A DNA stretch of 64,000 nucleotides from Halapricum salinum (GCF_004799665.1 NZ_CP031310.1:674887-738886), one strand, 5' to 3'; counted from the stretch's first letter, positions 49,339 to 57,703 are shown. Program-made: numbers and translations. The notes: generated by a model from the letters alone, not told the origin.

Positions 49339-50722
49339 GGACGACTACTCCCGGCGGAGATTTCTCAGCGCGATCGCAGCCGGGACGGCGACCGGGCTGG
49401 CGGGCTGTTCGTGGTCGGACGGCCCGACGAACACGCCGATCGGCGAGACGCCGACTGCGGCACCGATCCCGACGACGGCGGAGCCGCCGCTCTCCCCGAC
49501 ACCCACACCCGAACCGACACCCGGCCCGACGCCGACGCCGGAACCCACACCCGAGCCGACGCCAACGCCCGAGCCGACGCCAACGCCCGAACCGACGCCA
49601 ACGCCACAGACGAAGCTGTACGTCGCGCCGGACGGTCGTCCGGGGGCGGCCGGGACCCGCGAAGATCCGCTCGACGACGTCCCGAGAGCGCTCAGATGGG
49701 CGGAACCAGGTAATTCAGTCGTCCTCCGAGGTGGGACCTACAGACCCACTCGACCGGTCGACGTCCGCGGGCTGGGCGGTGACGACGGTGAGCCAGTCAC
49801 CCTCCGGGCGGCATCGGGCGAACGGCCGATCTTCGACTTCGAGCGTTTGGACGTCGGGGGTTTCCGCTTTCGGGATTGCCACTGGCTCGATATTCGCGGG
49901 ATCGAAATCCGCCGTGCACCGAGCCGGGGGCTGTTCGTCGAGGCGGGATCGACGCACGTCACAATCGAGAACGTGACCGTCCGAAATTCAGGCGGCGATC
50001 CCGACGCCAGCGGCACGGGCCTGTTCGTCTTCAACTCCGAAGCGGTCACGATTCGAAACGTCGTCTCTAGCGGCAACTACGACCCGTCCTCTGGCGGCGG
50101 GAACAGCGACGGGATCGACGTCGAGGCCTCGCCCGGAACGCTGGTCGAACAGTGCGTTGCCGCCGGCAACAGCGACGACGGGATCGACCTCTGGGCGACG
50201 ACCGACGTCACGGTCAGAAACTGCGTCGCCTACGACAACGGCTGGAAACCCGACGGGTCGAGAGGCGGCAACGGCGACGGGTTCAAACTCGGTGGCGGTG
50301 GTGACAGTGGCGACGCGCTGGTCGAGCGCTGTGTGGCCTACAACAACCGATCGCGTGGCTTCGACGACAACAGCGCGACGCGGAAGCTCACCCTTCACAA
50401 CTGCACGGCCTGGAACAACCCCGTCAACTTCCGGCTGGGTTGTGTCTTCGACGCCATGCCGCCGCGCTGTCCGGCCCACCGGCTGCGCAACAACCTGAGC
50501 CACGAGGGGCTGGCGGTGCTCTCGCCGCTGGTCGACAGTCGGCGCAACTCCTGGGACCTCGACATCGACGATCCCGAATTCGCCTCGGTCGACCCGCGAG
50601 ACGAGTCGTTTCTCCGCCTGCGCACCGACAGCCCGGCCGTCGACGCGGGCGTCGACGTCGGGCTTCCATACAGCGGTTCGGCACCGGACCTGGGAGCGTT
50701 CGAGTTCGAATCCGGTCGGTAG
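49331..50722 (+). CDS. Tat-exported PL9-like beta-helix lipoprotein
   Basis: A 463-residue protein from a GTG at 49331 (a GTG at 49316 is also possible). Signal SRRRFLSAIAAG with lipobox LAGC (Cys26) predicts Tat export and lipid anchoring. A Pro/Thr/Glu repeat linker (about 54-95) leads to the beta helix. Ca-site motif NSDDGIDLW at 280-288 and FKLGG with Lys319 parallel the 25.8-kb paralogue. This one lacks the C-terminal jelly roll. It likely cleaves or edits surface polyuronate. Confidence 0.8.
   Translation: MTEDDYSRRRFLSAIAAGTATGLAGCSWSDGPTNTPIGETPTAAPIPTTAEPPLSPTPTPEPTPGPTPTPEPTPEPTPTPEPTPTPEPTPTPQTKLYVAPDGRPGAAGTREDPLDDVPRALRWAEPGNSVVLRGGTYRPTRPVDVRGLGGDDGEPVTLRAASGERPIFDFERLDVGGFRFRDCHWLDIRGIEIRRAPSRGLFVEAGSTHVTIENVTVRNSGGDPDASGTGLFVFNSEAVTIRNVVSSGNYDPSSGGGNSDGIDVEASPGTLVEQCVAAGNSDDGIDLWATTDVTVRNCVAYDNGWKPDGSRGGNGDGFKLGGGGDSGDALVERCVAYNNRSRGFDDNSATRKLTLHNCTAWNNPVNFRLGCVFDAMPPRCPAHRLRNNLSHEGLAVLSPLVDSRRNSWDLDIDDPEFASVDPRDESFLRLRTDSPAVDAGVDVGLPYSGSAPDLGAFEFESGR
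49551..49604 (+). repeat. Three 18-base in-frame repeats encoding the Pro/Thr linker
   Basis: ccgagccgacgccaacgc occurs at 49551-49568 and 49569-49586, and once more with one base change at 49587-49604. They encode Pro-Glu-Pro-Thr-Pro-Thr units of the linker in the lipoprotein; length could vary between strains. Confidence 0.85.
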
Positions 50723-50723
50723 G

Positions 50724-50733
50724 TTTTATTCCC
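50724..50733 (+). promoter_or_regulatory. TATA-like promoter upstream of the 50.8-kb gene
   Basis: gttttattcc lies 25-34 bases before an ATG at 50758 that opens a 15-codon frame ending in TAG at 50803-50805, immediately abutting the ATG of the next gene at 50806. A leaderless transcript would thus begin with a tiny upstream frame. Confidence 0.4.
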
Positions 50734-50805
50734 CGCTGGCCGTTGCCTCTACCAACGATGCAGCAAGTGTGGGCGCAGTCGATCGGGGACAGGTGGTTCG
50801 CGTAG

Positions 50806-51603
50806 ATGGTGGCACGCGACGCGGGCCGACAGACCAGCAGCGTTCGGGCGTGGTACGCGAGCCGCCCCTATCGACTGACTGCTGTAGGACTGTTCCTGCT
50901 GGGGAGTGCAGCGGGTGCCCTCGCGATCGTCGGACCCTCCGACGGACCGAGAGACGTGTTGACGGCGTTCGCGGGCGTCGGGCTGTTCGGCGCACTGCTG
51001 TTGTTTTTTCTCCGTCCCAGCGCGACGAGTGCGACCGATCCGGTCGAAGAAGTCTACAGAGCCTACGCCGCAAACGCCGACGCGCTGGCTCGAAACGTTG
51101 ATCTCGGCGAGCGCCGCGTCTACGCCCCGACGACCTACGCGACCGAGGGATTCACTGCAGTCGCGCTGACCGTGCCCACCGAGGAGCGCGAGCGGGTTTC
51201 GATCGATCGGAATCGCCGACCGGTGTTCGGCACAGCCGATCACGATGACTGGTCGGCGATCACGCTCTATCCGACGGGGGCAGCGCTGTTCGACGCCTTC
51301 GAGGGGATGGTCGTCGCCGACCTCTCGACGGATCCGGTCGAACTGGCCACCCAGCTCGCCGACGGTCTCGTACTCGGTCTCGAACTGGTCGAAGCCGTCG
51401 AGCCGGACGTCGACATCGAGACCGGGACGGCGACAATCGACGTCGTGGACCCACGATTCGGGTCGTTAGAGCAGTTCGACCACCCGGTCGCGTCGTTTCT
51501 CGCCGTCGGCTTCGCGCTCAGTCTGGACGTTCCCGTGACTGTCGAAACCGAGTCAGACCGCGTCGTCTGTCGGTGGCCATCCGACGAGGTGGGCGATGAC
51601 TGA
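50806..51603 (+). CDS. Two-helix membrane protein of unknown function
   Basis: A 265-residue protein. Two transmembrane helices (about 24-43 and 50-68) are followed by a soluble domain of about 190 residues that by the charge pattern should be cytosolic (STDPVEEVYRAYAANADALARNVDLGERRVYAPTTY...HPVASFLAVGFALSLDVPVTVE). I do not recognise the family with certainty; similar proteins recur in haloarchaeal surface-glycan loci. It overlaps the GT61 gene by eight bases, suggesting joint expression. Confidence 0.75.
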   Translation: MVARDAGRQTSSVRAWYASRPYRLTAVGLFLLGSAAGALAIVGPSDGPRDVLTAFAGVGLFGALLLFFLRPSATSATDPVEEVYRAYAANADALARNVDLGERRVYAPTTYATEGFTAVALTVPTEERERVSIDRNRRPVFGTADHDDWSAITLYPTGAALFDAFEGMVVADLSTDPVELATQLADGLVLGLELVEAVEPDVDIETGTATIDVVDPRFGSLEQFDHPVASFLAVGFALSLDVPVTVETESDRVVCRWPSDEVGDD

Positions 51604-52963
51604 TCCCCGGGAACGGCGGTCGCTTCGACGGTGGCTCGGAGACGTGGTCGGACACACCTATCGCGAGCGTGGCCTGCTGGGGTTGCTCGCCCGCGGCCCG
51701 CGGTTCGTCCGGGACGACCTCCTTGGCGAGCGTCTCCGATGGTGGCTGCTCGTCCACCCACTCCGGGGCCGACTCCTCGATCGCGGGACGCTGCGGTCAC
51801 GCGCCAGCGAGGCCGAGCGGCTCTGGGACGGAGCGCAGCAAGAGCCGGTCACGGTCGAGGCCCCCACGGGGACGGAGGTGCCGAAACCCCTGGCCGAGAC
51901 CACCGGAACGTACGACCCGGAACGACCGTTCGTCGCCGAGGTGGAGGACGCACGAGTGCTCGGCGAGCGTGGGATCGGACTGGTCGACGACGAAGTCGTG
52001 CTGGAGACGACCAACGCCAGCAGGATGTACCTCTACTTCGCGCTGGAGAATCTCTACGACGCGATCGAGGCCGGCCGGTCGACGCGTGACGCATACCGAT
52101 CCTACCGTGCGGTGGTGCACGGGGCGTCGTCGCTCGAATTGCCCGACTCCATCGATGGAACGCCTCCCGAGACGGCCGCCATCATGCTCCCACACTGGCG
52201 AAGCTACTACCACTGGGTGATCGAGTACCTGCCGCGACTCAGAATGCTCGAACGCTACGAGACCGAAACTGGGCGGCGGCCGACGCTGTTGGTCCCGCCG
52301 GAGCCGAAACCCTGGATACGCGAGACCCTGCGACTGTGTGGGTGGGGGCCGGACGACTGTACCGAGTGGATCTGGCCCGAGGCACGGATCGAGCGCCTGG
52401 TCGTGCCGAGCCATCGCAACCAGTTCGTGTCACCCCACGACAGCCACTTCGGCGACGACTTCAACCCCGCCCCCGAGGACGCCCGCTGGGTCGCCGAGCG
52501 GATGCGCTCGAACGTCGACGGACTCGACCCGGGCGAGGGCAACCTCGACGCCGGGGCGTTCTCCTCGCGAGTCTACGTCTCCAGACGGGACACCGGAACG
52601 CGGCGTGTCGCGGACGAGGCGGCCGTTCTCGACGCGCTCGAACCGCTCGGCTTCGAATCCTACGCCCTCTCGGAGCTGTCGATTCCCGACCAGATACGGC
52701 TGTTCGCCCACGCTGACGCCGTCGTCGGACCTCACGGAGCCGGACTCGTGAACCTGATCCACTGTGAGGACGCGGCCGTGTTCGAGTTCTTTCCCGACGA
52801 TCACGTCCAGCCCTATTACTTCTCTCTCGCCCGCCAGCTCGGGTTCGAGTACGACTGTGCCGTCTATCCCTCGCGAGACGACGAGACGGTCGTCGATCCC
52901 GAGGACCTCCGCGAGCGCGTCGCGGCGTTTCTCGATCGCTCGGGGCTCATCGAGCGGTCGTGA
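51596..52963 (+). CDS. GT61-family glycosyltransferase
   Basis: A 455-residue protein. The DUF563/GT61 core is visible: IMLPHWRSYYHWVIEYLPRLRML, YVSRRDTGTRRVADE, and VVGPHGAGLVNLIHCEDAAVFEFFP. GT61 members transfer xylose or N-acetylglucosamine and are common in exopolysaccharide loci. It starts eight bases inside the end of the two-helix membrane-protein gene. It is convergent with the GT4 of the FemAB operon, three bases apart. Confidence 0.88.
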   Translation: MTDPRERRSLRRWLGDVVGHTYRERGLLGLLARGPRFVRDDLLGERLRWWLLVHPLRGRLLDRGTLRSRASEAERLWDGAQQEPVTVEAPTGTEVPKPLAETTGTYDPERPFVAEVEDARVLGERGIGLVDDEVVLETTNASRMYLYFALENLYDAIEAGRSTRDAYRSYRAVVHGASSLELPDSIDGTPPETAAIMLPHWRSYYHWVIEYLPRLRMLERYETETGRRPTLLVPPEPKPWIRETLRLCGWGPDDCTEWIWPEARIERLVVPSHRNQFVSPHDSHFGDDFNPAPEDARWVAERMRSNVDGLDPGEGNLDAGAFSSRVYVSRRDTGTRRVADEAAVLDALEPLGFESYALSELSIPDQIRLFAHADAVVGPHGAGLVNLIHCEDAAVFEFFPDDHVQPYYFSLARQLGFEYDCAVYPSRDDETVVDPEDLRERVAAFLDRSGLIERS

Positions 52964-52965
52964 GA

Positions 52966-54084
52966 TCAGCGATCAGCCTTTCCCGTGAGATCAGCGATCA
53001 GCGACTCGTACTCCCCGAGGACGCGGTCGCTGGCGAAGTTCTCGGCTCGCTCGCGAAGCAGATCCGGATCCGGCGGCTCGTCGAGGCTCGCAGCCAGCGC
53101 GTCGGCCAGCGCGGCGGCATCACCTACTGGAACGAGCCGCCCCCACTCCTCCTCGCCCAGAATCTCCCGGGGGCCGCTCGGACAGTCCGTCGAGACGACG
53201 GGACAGCCACACGCGAGTGCCTCGACCAGCACCGTCGGCAGCCCCTCGTAGGTCGAGGACAGGGCGAACACCGACGCCCGGGCCATGTACGGCGCGGGGT
53301 CGACGTACCCCGGGAAGGCGACGGCGTCTCCGAGGCCGCGCTCGCTGACCAGCCGCTCGACGCGCTCGCGTTCGTCTCCGGTGCCCGCGAGGACGAGTCT
53401 CGTCTCCGGCCGCCGGTCGTGCAGGCGGTCGAACGCAGCCAGCAGGGTCGGCAGGTCCTTCTCGGGCGCGAAGCGGCCGACCCACAGCACCACGTCGAGA
53501 TCCGGATCGTCGAGCCACGGAACGATCACATCTCCGTCGGCTCGCTGGCGAATCGTCTCGACTGGCACGGGATTGGGGAGGACGACGACCTGATCGGGAT
53601 CGACGCGGGTCCGCTCGCGAATGCTCTCGGCGACCCCCTCGGAGACGGCGATCACCCGATCCGCGAGGGGATAGATCCAGCGAGCGAGGTGGTTGGTCAC
53701 GTCGCGTTTGCCCCCCATCTCCATCCCGACAGTGGTGTGCTCGACGATCGCGACGGGTGTTCCGCTGGCGGAGAGTCGCGCCGCGAGCGTCGCGACGACG
53801 TTGGCGTAAGTCATCGCCGAGAAGAGGATCCGGGGGCGCTCGCGCCGGAGATACCGGGCGAGCGAGGGGATACTGGCGACGATCCCCAGGCCCGGAATCG
53901 CTGGCGTCGCTAGCTCGACTACCGCGACGCTGTCGTCGACTTCCGGGCGCAACTGCCCGCCGGGGTAGGAGACGAGCAGGGCGACATCGTGACCGCGCTC
54001 GGCCAGCCCGTTCGCGAGGTCGACGGTCACGCGCTGGGCTCCGCCGGGTGTCAACTCCGGCAGGTAGATCGCGACGCCGGCCAT
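52966..54084 (-). CDS. GT4-family glycosyltransferase in the FemAB operon
   Basis: A 372-residue GT-B enzyme. MAGVAIYLPELTPGGAQRVTVDLANGL, VLWVGRFAPEKDLPTLLAAF and the donor motif SSTYEGLPTVLVEALACGCPVVSTDCPSGPREIL. It is the third gene of the FemAB/C-Ala/GT4 operon: its ATG shares one base with the C-Ala gene stop (TGATG). It probably builds the glycan to which the two upstream proteins add something. Confidence 0.9.
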   Translation of the reverse strand: MAGVAIYLPELTPGGAQRVTVDLANGLAERGHDVALLVSYPGGQLRPEVDDSVAVVELATPAIPGLGIVASIPSLARYLRRERPRILFSAMTYANVVATLAARLSASGTPVAIVEHTTVGMEMGGKRDVTNHLARWIYPLADRVIAVSEGVAESIRERTRVDPDQVVVLPNPVPVETIRQRADGDVIVPWLDDPDLDVVLWVGRFAPEKDLPTLLAAFDRLHDRRPETRLVLAGTGDERERVERLVSERGLGDAVAFPGYVDPAPYMARASVFALSSTYEGLPTVLVEALACGCPVVSTDCPSGPREILGEEEWGRLVPVGDAAALADALAASLDEPPDPDLLRERAENFASDRVLGEYESLIADLTGKADR

Positions 54085-54746
54085 CAGACCGCGAACCCGG
54101 CCTCAGCGCCGAGTCGATCCCGGACCGTTTCGGCCGCGTCGGCCAGTTGCTCGGCCTCGCCGCCGCCGGTCGCGAACTCCGCGCCGCCGCCCGCACCGCC
54201 GCCGGCAGCCTGGGCGACCTCACGGGCGATCTCGTCGGCCTGCTGGTCGAGGTCCGAGCCGACCGCGACCGCGAGCGAGCCGTCACCGCTGGCAGTGACG
54301 ATGGTCACGCCGAGGCTGTCGGTGAGCGCCGCTTTGGCCAGCGCCTCGGCGTCTTCGAGCACACCGTCCGAGAGGTCGATCACGGTGACGTGTGGCTCGT
54401 CGGTCGCCGGCGGCTCCGAGCGACGGGCCGCCCACCAGCGAGCGACCCACGCCGAGCGGTTTTTGTCGAGTGTGCTGGTTAGCTCTCGGACCTTCGTATC
54501 GAGCGATTCGACGCGATCAGGGACCTCCTCGGGCCGGGCGTTCAGCAGCGTCGCGGCCCGTTCGAGTGCACTCGGATCGGTCGTCGCAACCGATTCGGGC
54601 GTGTGGCCCTCCTGCGGGGCGGCCCACTGCTGGCTGAGCGTGAGGCTCTCCCTGATCGTCTGTTCACGCCGTCGATAGTAGACGACGGCGGCGACGAGCG
54701 CGAGCGCGAGTACGAGCGTCTGGAATCTGTTTCGGGACATGGTCAT
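54084..54746 (-). CDS. Membrane-anchored alanyl-tRNA synthetase C-terminal (C-Ala/DHHA1) domain protein
   Basis: A 220-residue protein. One transmembrane helix (about 8-24) is followed by YYRRRE, so the rest should be cytosolic. Residues about 60-97 (LERAATLLNARPEEVPDRVE...) match the linker helix that precedes DHHA1 in alanyl-tRNA synthetase. DHHA1 covers about 118-212, with the glycine-rich AGGGAGGGAEFATGGG (181-196). No catalytic, editing or DHH domain. In AlaRS this region binds the tRNA elbow. The start at 54746 overlaps the FemAB stop by four bases (ATGA). A role in tRNA delivery is inference. Confidence 0.8.
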   Translation of the reverse strand: MTMSRNRFQTLVLALALVAAVVYYRRREQTIRESLTLSQQWAAPQEGHTPESVATTDPSALERAATLLNARPEEVPDRVESLDTKVRELTSTLDKNRSAWVARWWAARRSEPPATDEPHVTVIDLSDGVLEDAEALAKAALTDSLGVTIVTASGDGSLAVAVGSDLDQQADEIAREVAQAAGGGAGGGAEFATGGGEAEQLADAAETVRDRLGAEAGFAV

Positions 54747-55777
54747 TCGTGGATGAAGCGCTTGAGTTGCGGGCCGACGACGGGGTTGGTGACGACGGGG
54801 CTGAGTCGCTCTGCGATGGCTGCGGCGCGACCGTATCCCTCCAGCGAGGCGCGATTGGCACGATGGGGCGGCGTGACGAAACTCGACAGCGGCGAGGCCG
54901 TGCCACCGAACTGGCGCTTGAAGCCGTGGACGCCCGTTCCGGGGCGCGAGCGGCCGAAGTCGACGACGTCGATCCCGGTCGCGCAGGCGTCCTCGATGGC
55001 CGCGGCGTACAGCCGGTAGTTGGGATGATACTCCCAGGCGTCTTCTCGAGAGGCGTTCGACCAGATCATCCGGGTGTCGTCGAAGTCGAGCATGAGGATC
55101 CCGCCGATCGCGTCGCCGTCGTGTTCGACGACGAAGACCGCCAGGTCGTCGCCCAGTTCGCCCGCGAGGTCGACGAAGAAGTCCTCGGGAAACTGCGGGC
55201 TGCCGAGCCGACGCATCGTCGCCAGGTAGAGCGGATAGTACTCGGTCACCGTGGCGGGCCTGACGGTCACGCCGGACTCGACGGCCGAGCGGACACAGCG
55301 GCGGGCCTCGCCGCTGAACGAGCGCTCGCGCACGGCGTCGAACGCCCGGTCGGTGTCGAGACGGATGACTTCGCCCGTGCGGACGGCTCCGTAGCCTGCC
55401 GGATTGTAGCCCGAGACACCGGTCCAGCCGGCGTCTTTGACGATTCGCGCGCCGAGTCGGCCGAGGCCGTTCGCGAGGTCTCGCAGGACGGCAACGGTAT
55501 CGACACCCTCGCCGAGCAGGGGAAAGCCGTACTCACAGAAGGGGTTGACCACTGTTCGGCCGCCGATGCCGGGGATCGCAAAGCCGGGGACGACGCCCAC
55601 TGGTTCGTCCTCGCCGCGTTCGGTGACGACCCGGAAGGCCGGTTCGTAGCCGAAGGCGTCGCCGACAGCCTGGTGCCACTCCCAGGTGTGAAAGACCGTC
55701 GCCGCCGGGTGGTCGGCGACGAACTCGCGCCAGCGGTCGCGGTCCTCGGCCGCGGCGGGCCGGCTCTCGTAGGTCAC
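54743..55777 (-). CDS. FemAB-like aminoacyl/acyl transferase coupled to the C-Ala protein
   Basis: A 344-residue GNAT-fold protein of the FemAB-related type. Start taken as GTG at 55777 (TYESRPAAAEDRDRWREFVADHP); a TTG at 55795 also exists. Features: ATVFHTWEWHQAVGDAFGYEP, VVPGFAIPGIGGRTVVNPFCEYGFPL, EARRCVRSAVESGVTVRP, VFVVEHDGDAIGGILM and VDFGRSRPGTGVHGFKRQFGG. FemA, FemB and MurM relatives transfer amino acids from aminoacyl-tRNA to lipid-linked sugars. It is the first gene of the three-gene operon. Confidence 0.85.
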   Translation of the reverse strand: MTYESRPAAAEDRDRWREFVADHPAATVFHTWEWHQAVGDAFGYEPAFRVVTERGEDEPVGVVPGFAIPGIGGRTVVNPFCEYGFPLLGEGVDTVAVLRDLANGLGRLGARIVKDAGWTGVSGYNPAGYGAVRTGEVIRLDTDRAFDAVRERSFSGEARRCVRSAVESGVTVRPATVTEYYPLYLATMRRLGSPQFPEDFFVDLAGELGDDLAVFVVEHDGDAIGGILMLDFDDTRMIWSNASREDAWEYHPNYRLYAAAIEDACATGIDVVDFGRSRPGTGVHGFKRQFGGTASPLSSFVTPPHRANRASLEGYGRAAAIAERLSPVVTNPVVGPQLKRFIHE

Positions 55778-56092
55778 GGCCGCTCCCCCGCGCAATGGCC
55801 CCGTTGCATACAGGCAGGATTCTCAGCAGACACACATAATCGTTGTCGTGGGTGGGTCGGCCGTTCGAATGGATTGTGGAAGTGGTGGGTAGTCTGGGCT
55901 ATCGAACCGTCGTTTCGACGAACGGTGTCGCGATCCGTGCTGCATAGAGGGCGCCAATGAAGAATGGGGCGACGCCCGAGTCGGACTATTCGATTTGGGA
56001 GATACGGCCACCGTTCCGAATACTCACCGATGTGCCCTTGATGCTGGGACTCCTGACTGCGAACTCGAAAAGTGAGTCGAGGACCTGCGATC
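55778..56092. other. AT-richer gap, no recognisable gene
   Basis: This gap of 315 bases between the FemAB operon and the serine hydrolase contains short open stretches on both strands without family features. Base composition drops compared with the left neighbour. It may contain remnants of a decayed gene. It probably includes the FemAB operon promoter at its left end. Confidence 0.5.
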
Positions 56093-57223
56093 CTACTGTC
56101 CGGGTCGCTCTACCTTCGAAATCGAACGCAGGGTTTGGAAGAGGAACATCATGCTCTTTCGCATATACGACCACTGGTTGAAGGTCCCGATCAGATAGAC
56201 GTCGATCGTGGGATTGTACACCATGAAGGCACTGCTCGCACCCAACCCGCCCCAGCAGTGGAAGCGTTTGAGAAACGGCAACGGGCGGATGCGGACGATG
56301 CCGTAGCCGTAATCGATTCCCTGCCATAGTTTGTTCCACTGCTGCATCTTCTGGAGCGTCTCCTCGGATACGAGCTCCCCCTCGACCAGGGCCCGATGGA
56401 ACCGGAATAGTTCTTCTGCGGTGTTCACCGTCTGCCCGCCGGCGTAGAACGCGCTCAACGAGGGCACGTCGTCCACATCGATTTTCTTCTCGTCGATGTA
56501 AAACGGGGCCGTGGGAAGCTCATTTTCGACAGCAGGGTCAGAGAACGGCGGTAAGTACGAATGCTCCATCTCCAACGGATCAAAAAGGAACTCCGCCAGA
56601 GCCTCGTGATACGGTTGCTCAGTTACGTTTTCGATGAGCAATCCGAGCAGGTTGTACCCGAACTCCGAATAGTAGCAGTCCTCCCCGGGCGAGAAATGCG
56701 ATTCCAGATTGTGTTTTGCCCACTCGATCGTCTCTTCCGGTTCCCATATCCGGTCGGGTTCCGCCATCATCTCGTCGAATAGCGTCTTCCCCTCGGGAGA
56801 TTCCTCCAATCGCGTGTTGAAGAACATCTTTCCGCCTTCGGGAAGTGAATGGGGCAGTCCGGACGTGTGACCGAGGAGATGACGGATGCGGATATCGTCT
56901 GTGTAGTCTGTGCCGTTGATCGTGTGAAGACCGTCCAGAAGTGACTCGGACAGGTACTCCGATATCGGGTCATCAAAGCTCAGTTGCTCGTCCTCGGCGA
57001 GCATAGCCACAATCGTCGAAGTAAATGTCTTGCCAATGCTGGCTGCGTAGTATGGTTGCTCTGGATCGGCTTCGATACCCGCCGTCTGGCCGGTGGCAAG
57101 GTTCCAGTGGAGATCACGACTGTCGGAATGGACCAACAGGTACGCGGAGTGGAGCTCGGAGTTGTCTTCGACGGCAGATTGTAACCTGGATTCCAGACGG
57201 GATTTAGCTTCTTGACATTCCAT
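56093..57223 (-). CDS. Beta-lactamase-family serine hydrolase
   Basis: A 376-residue class-C-like beta-lactamase/DD-peptidase-fold protein. The nucleophile motif SIGK is at 62-65; the second motif reads YSEFGYN (usually YxN with Asn third, here Glu, so activity could be altered); HLLGHTSGLP and HCWGG near the C-terminus are present. No signal peptide, so cytosolic. Coding DNA is AT-richer and codon use less GC-biased than its neighbours, suggesting recent transfer. It begins 12 bases after the AbrB-like gene. Confidence 0.82.
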   Translation of the reverse strand: MECQEAKSRLESRLQSAVEDNSELHSAYLLVHSDSRDLHWNLATGQTAGIEADPEQPYYAASIGKTFTSTIVAMLAEDEQLSFDDPISEYLSESLLDGLHTINGTDYTDDIRIRHLLGHTSGLPHSLPEGGKMFFNTRLEESPEGKTLFDEMMAEPDRIWEPEETIEWAKHNLESHFSPGEDCYYSEFGYNLLGLLIENVTEQPYHEALAEFLFDPLEMEHSYLPPFSDPAVENELPTAPFYIDEKKIDVDDVPSLSAFYAGGQTVNTAEELFRFHRALVEGELVSEETLQKMQQWNKLWQGIDYGYGIVRIRPLPFLKRFHCWGGLGASSAFMVYNPTIDVYLIGTFNQWSYMRKSMMFLFQTLRSISKVERPGQ

Positions 57224-57235
57224 AATGTTAGAATA

Positions 57236-57622
57236 TTAGATATTGAGAATATTAAACGGTGGTATGGTTCCCGACTTCGAAGAAAGTCTTCTACAAAAAC
57301 TCATACTCAGAGAGATTCTCGGGAAAGTCGGAGAATGAGTGGTTGCGTCGATAGTGGCCCGAACCGATGAGGACAAGGTGTCTCTGGGACTTTGCCGGCC
57401 CCTAGTAGAATGATCGTGTTCTACAGAACTATCGACCGGTTCGAGTTCGGAAAACGCGCCGAAATACTGCTCGACACGTTCAACAGAGAGTGTTCCGGCA
57501 TCGTCAACACGCCAACGGAGCGGGTCGCCCGCCGAAAGACTAGCCTCCTCTCTAACGGAGGTGGGAATCGTCACAGAATAGTCCTCACCGACCGTCGTTT
57601 CGACTTCGATCTCGCGAGACAT
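57236..57622 (-). CDS. AbrB-like DNA-binding protein with divergent C-terminus
   Basis: Start MSREIEVETTVGEDYSV at 57622. The first about 60 residues match the SpoVT/AbrB swapped-hairpin domain of haloarchaeal antitoxin-like proteins (IPTSVREEASLSAGDPLRWRVDDAGTLSVERVEQYFGAF). After about residue 65 (SELEPVD) the sequence diverges to a Ser/Thr-rich tail of 60-odd residues, consistent with a frameshift or fusion at the 3' end. No PIN-type toxin follows. It is probably an orphan antitoxin, possibly decaying. Confidence 0.6.
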   Translation of the reverse strand: MSREIEVETTVGEDYSVTIPTSVREEASLSAGDPLRWRVDDAGTLSVERVEQYFGAFSELEPVDSSVEHDHSTRGRQSPRDTLSSSVRATIDATTHSPTFPRISLSMSFCRRLSSKSGTIPPFNILNI

Positions 57623-57703
57623 ACGAGGCGGTCCGACCTGCGCGAAAAAGTACTTCATTCCGCGAAACACAGCCGAGCCGCTTTCCGAGAACCGACCCCT
57701 CCG

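Noticed and set aside
49551-49604. Short tandem repeats as a possible CRISPR
   Set aside because: 18-base in-frame units without spacers, coding for a Pro/Thr linker. No CRISPR repeats or cas genes are seen in the window.
55778-56092. Possible small gene (e.g. 55957-56181) in the gap
   Set aside because: No family motifs, poor composition and no plausible promoter; treated as non-coding or decayed sequence.
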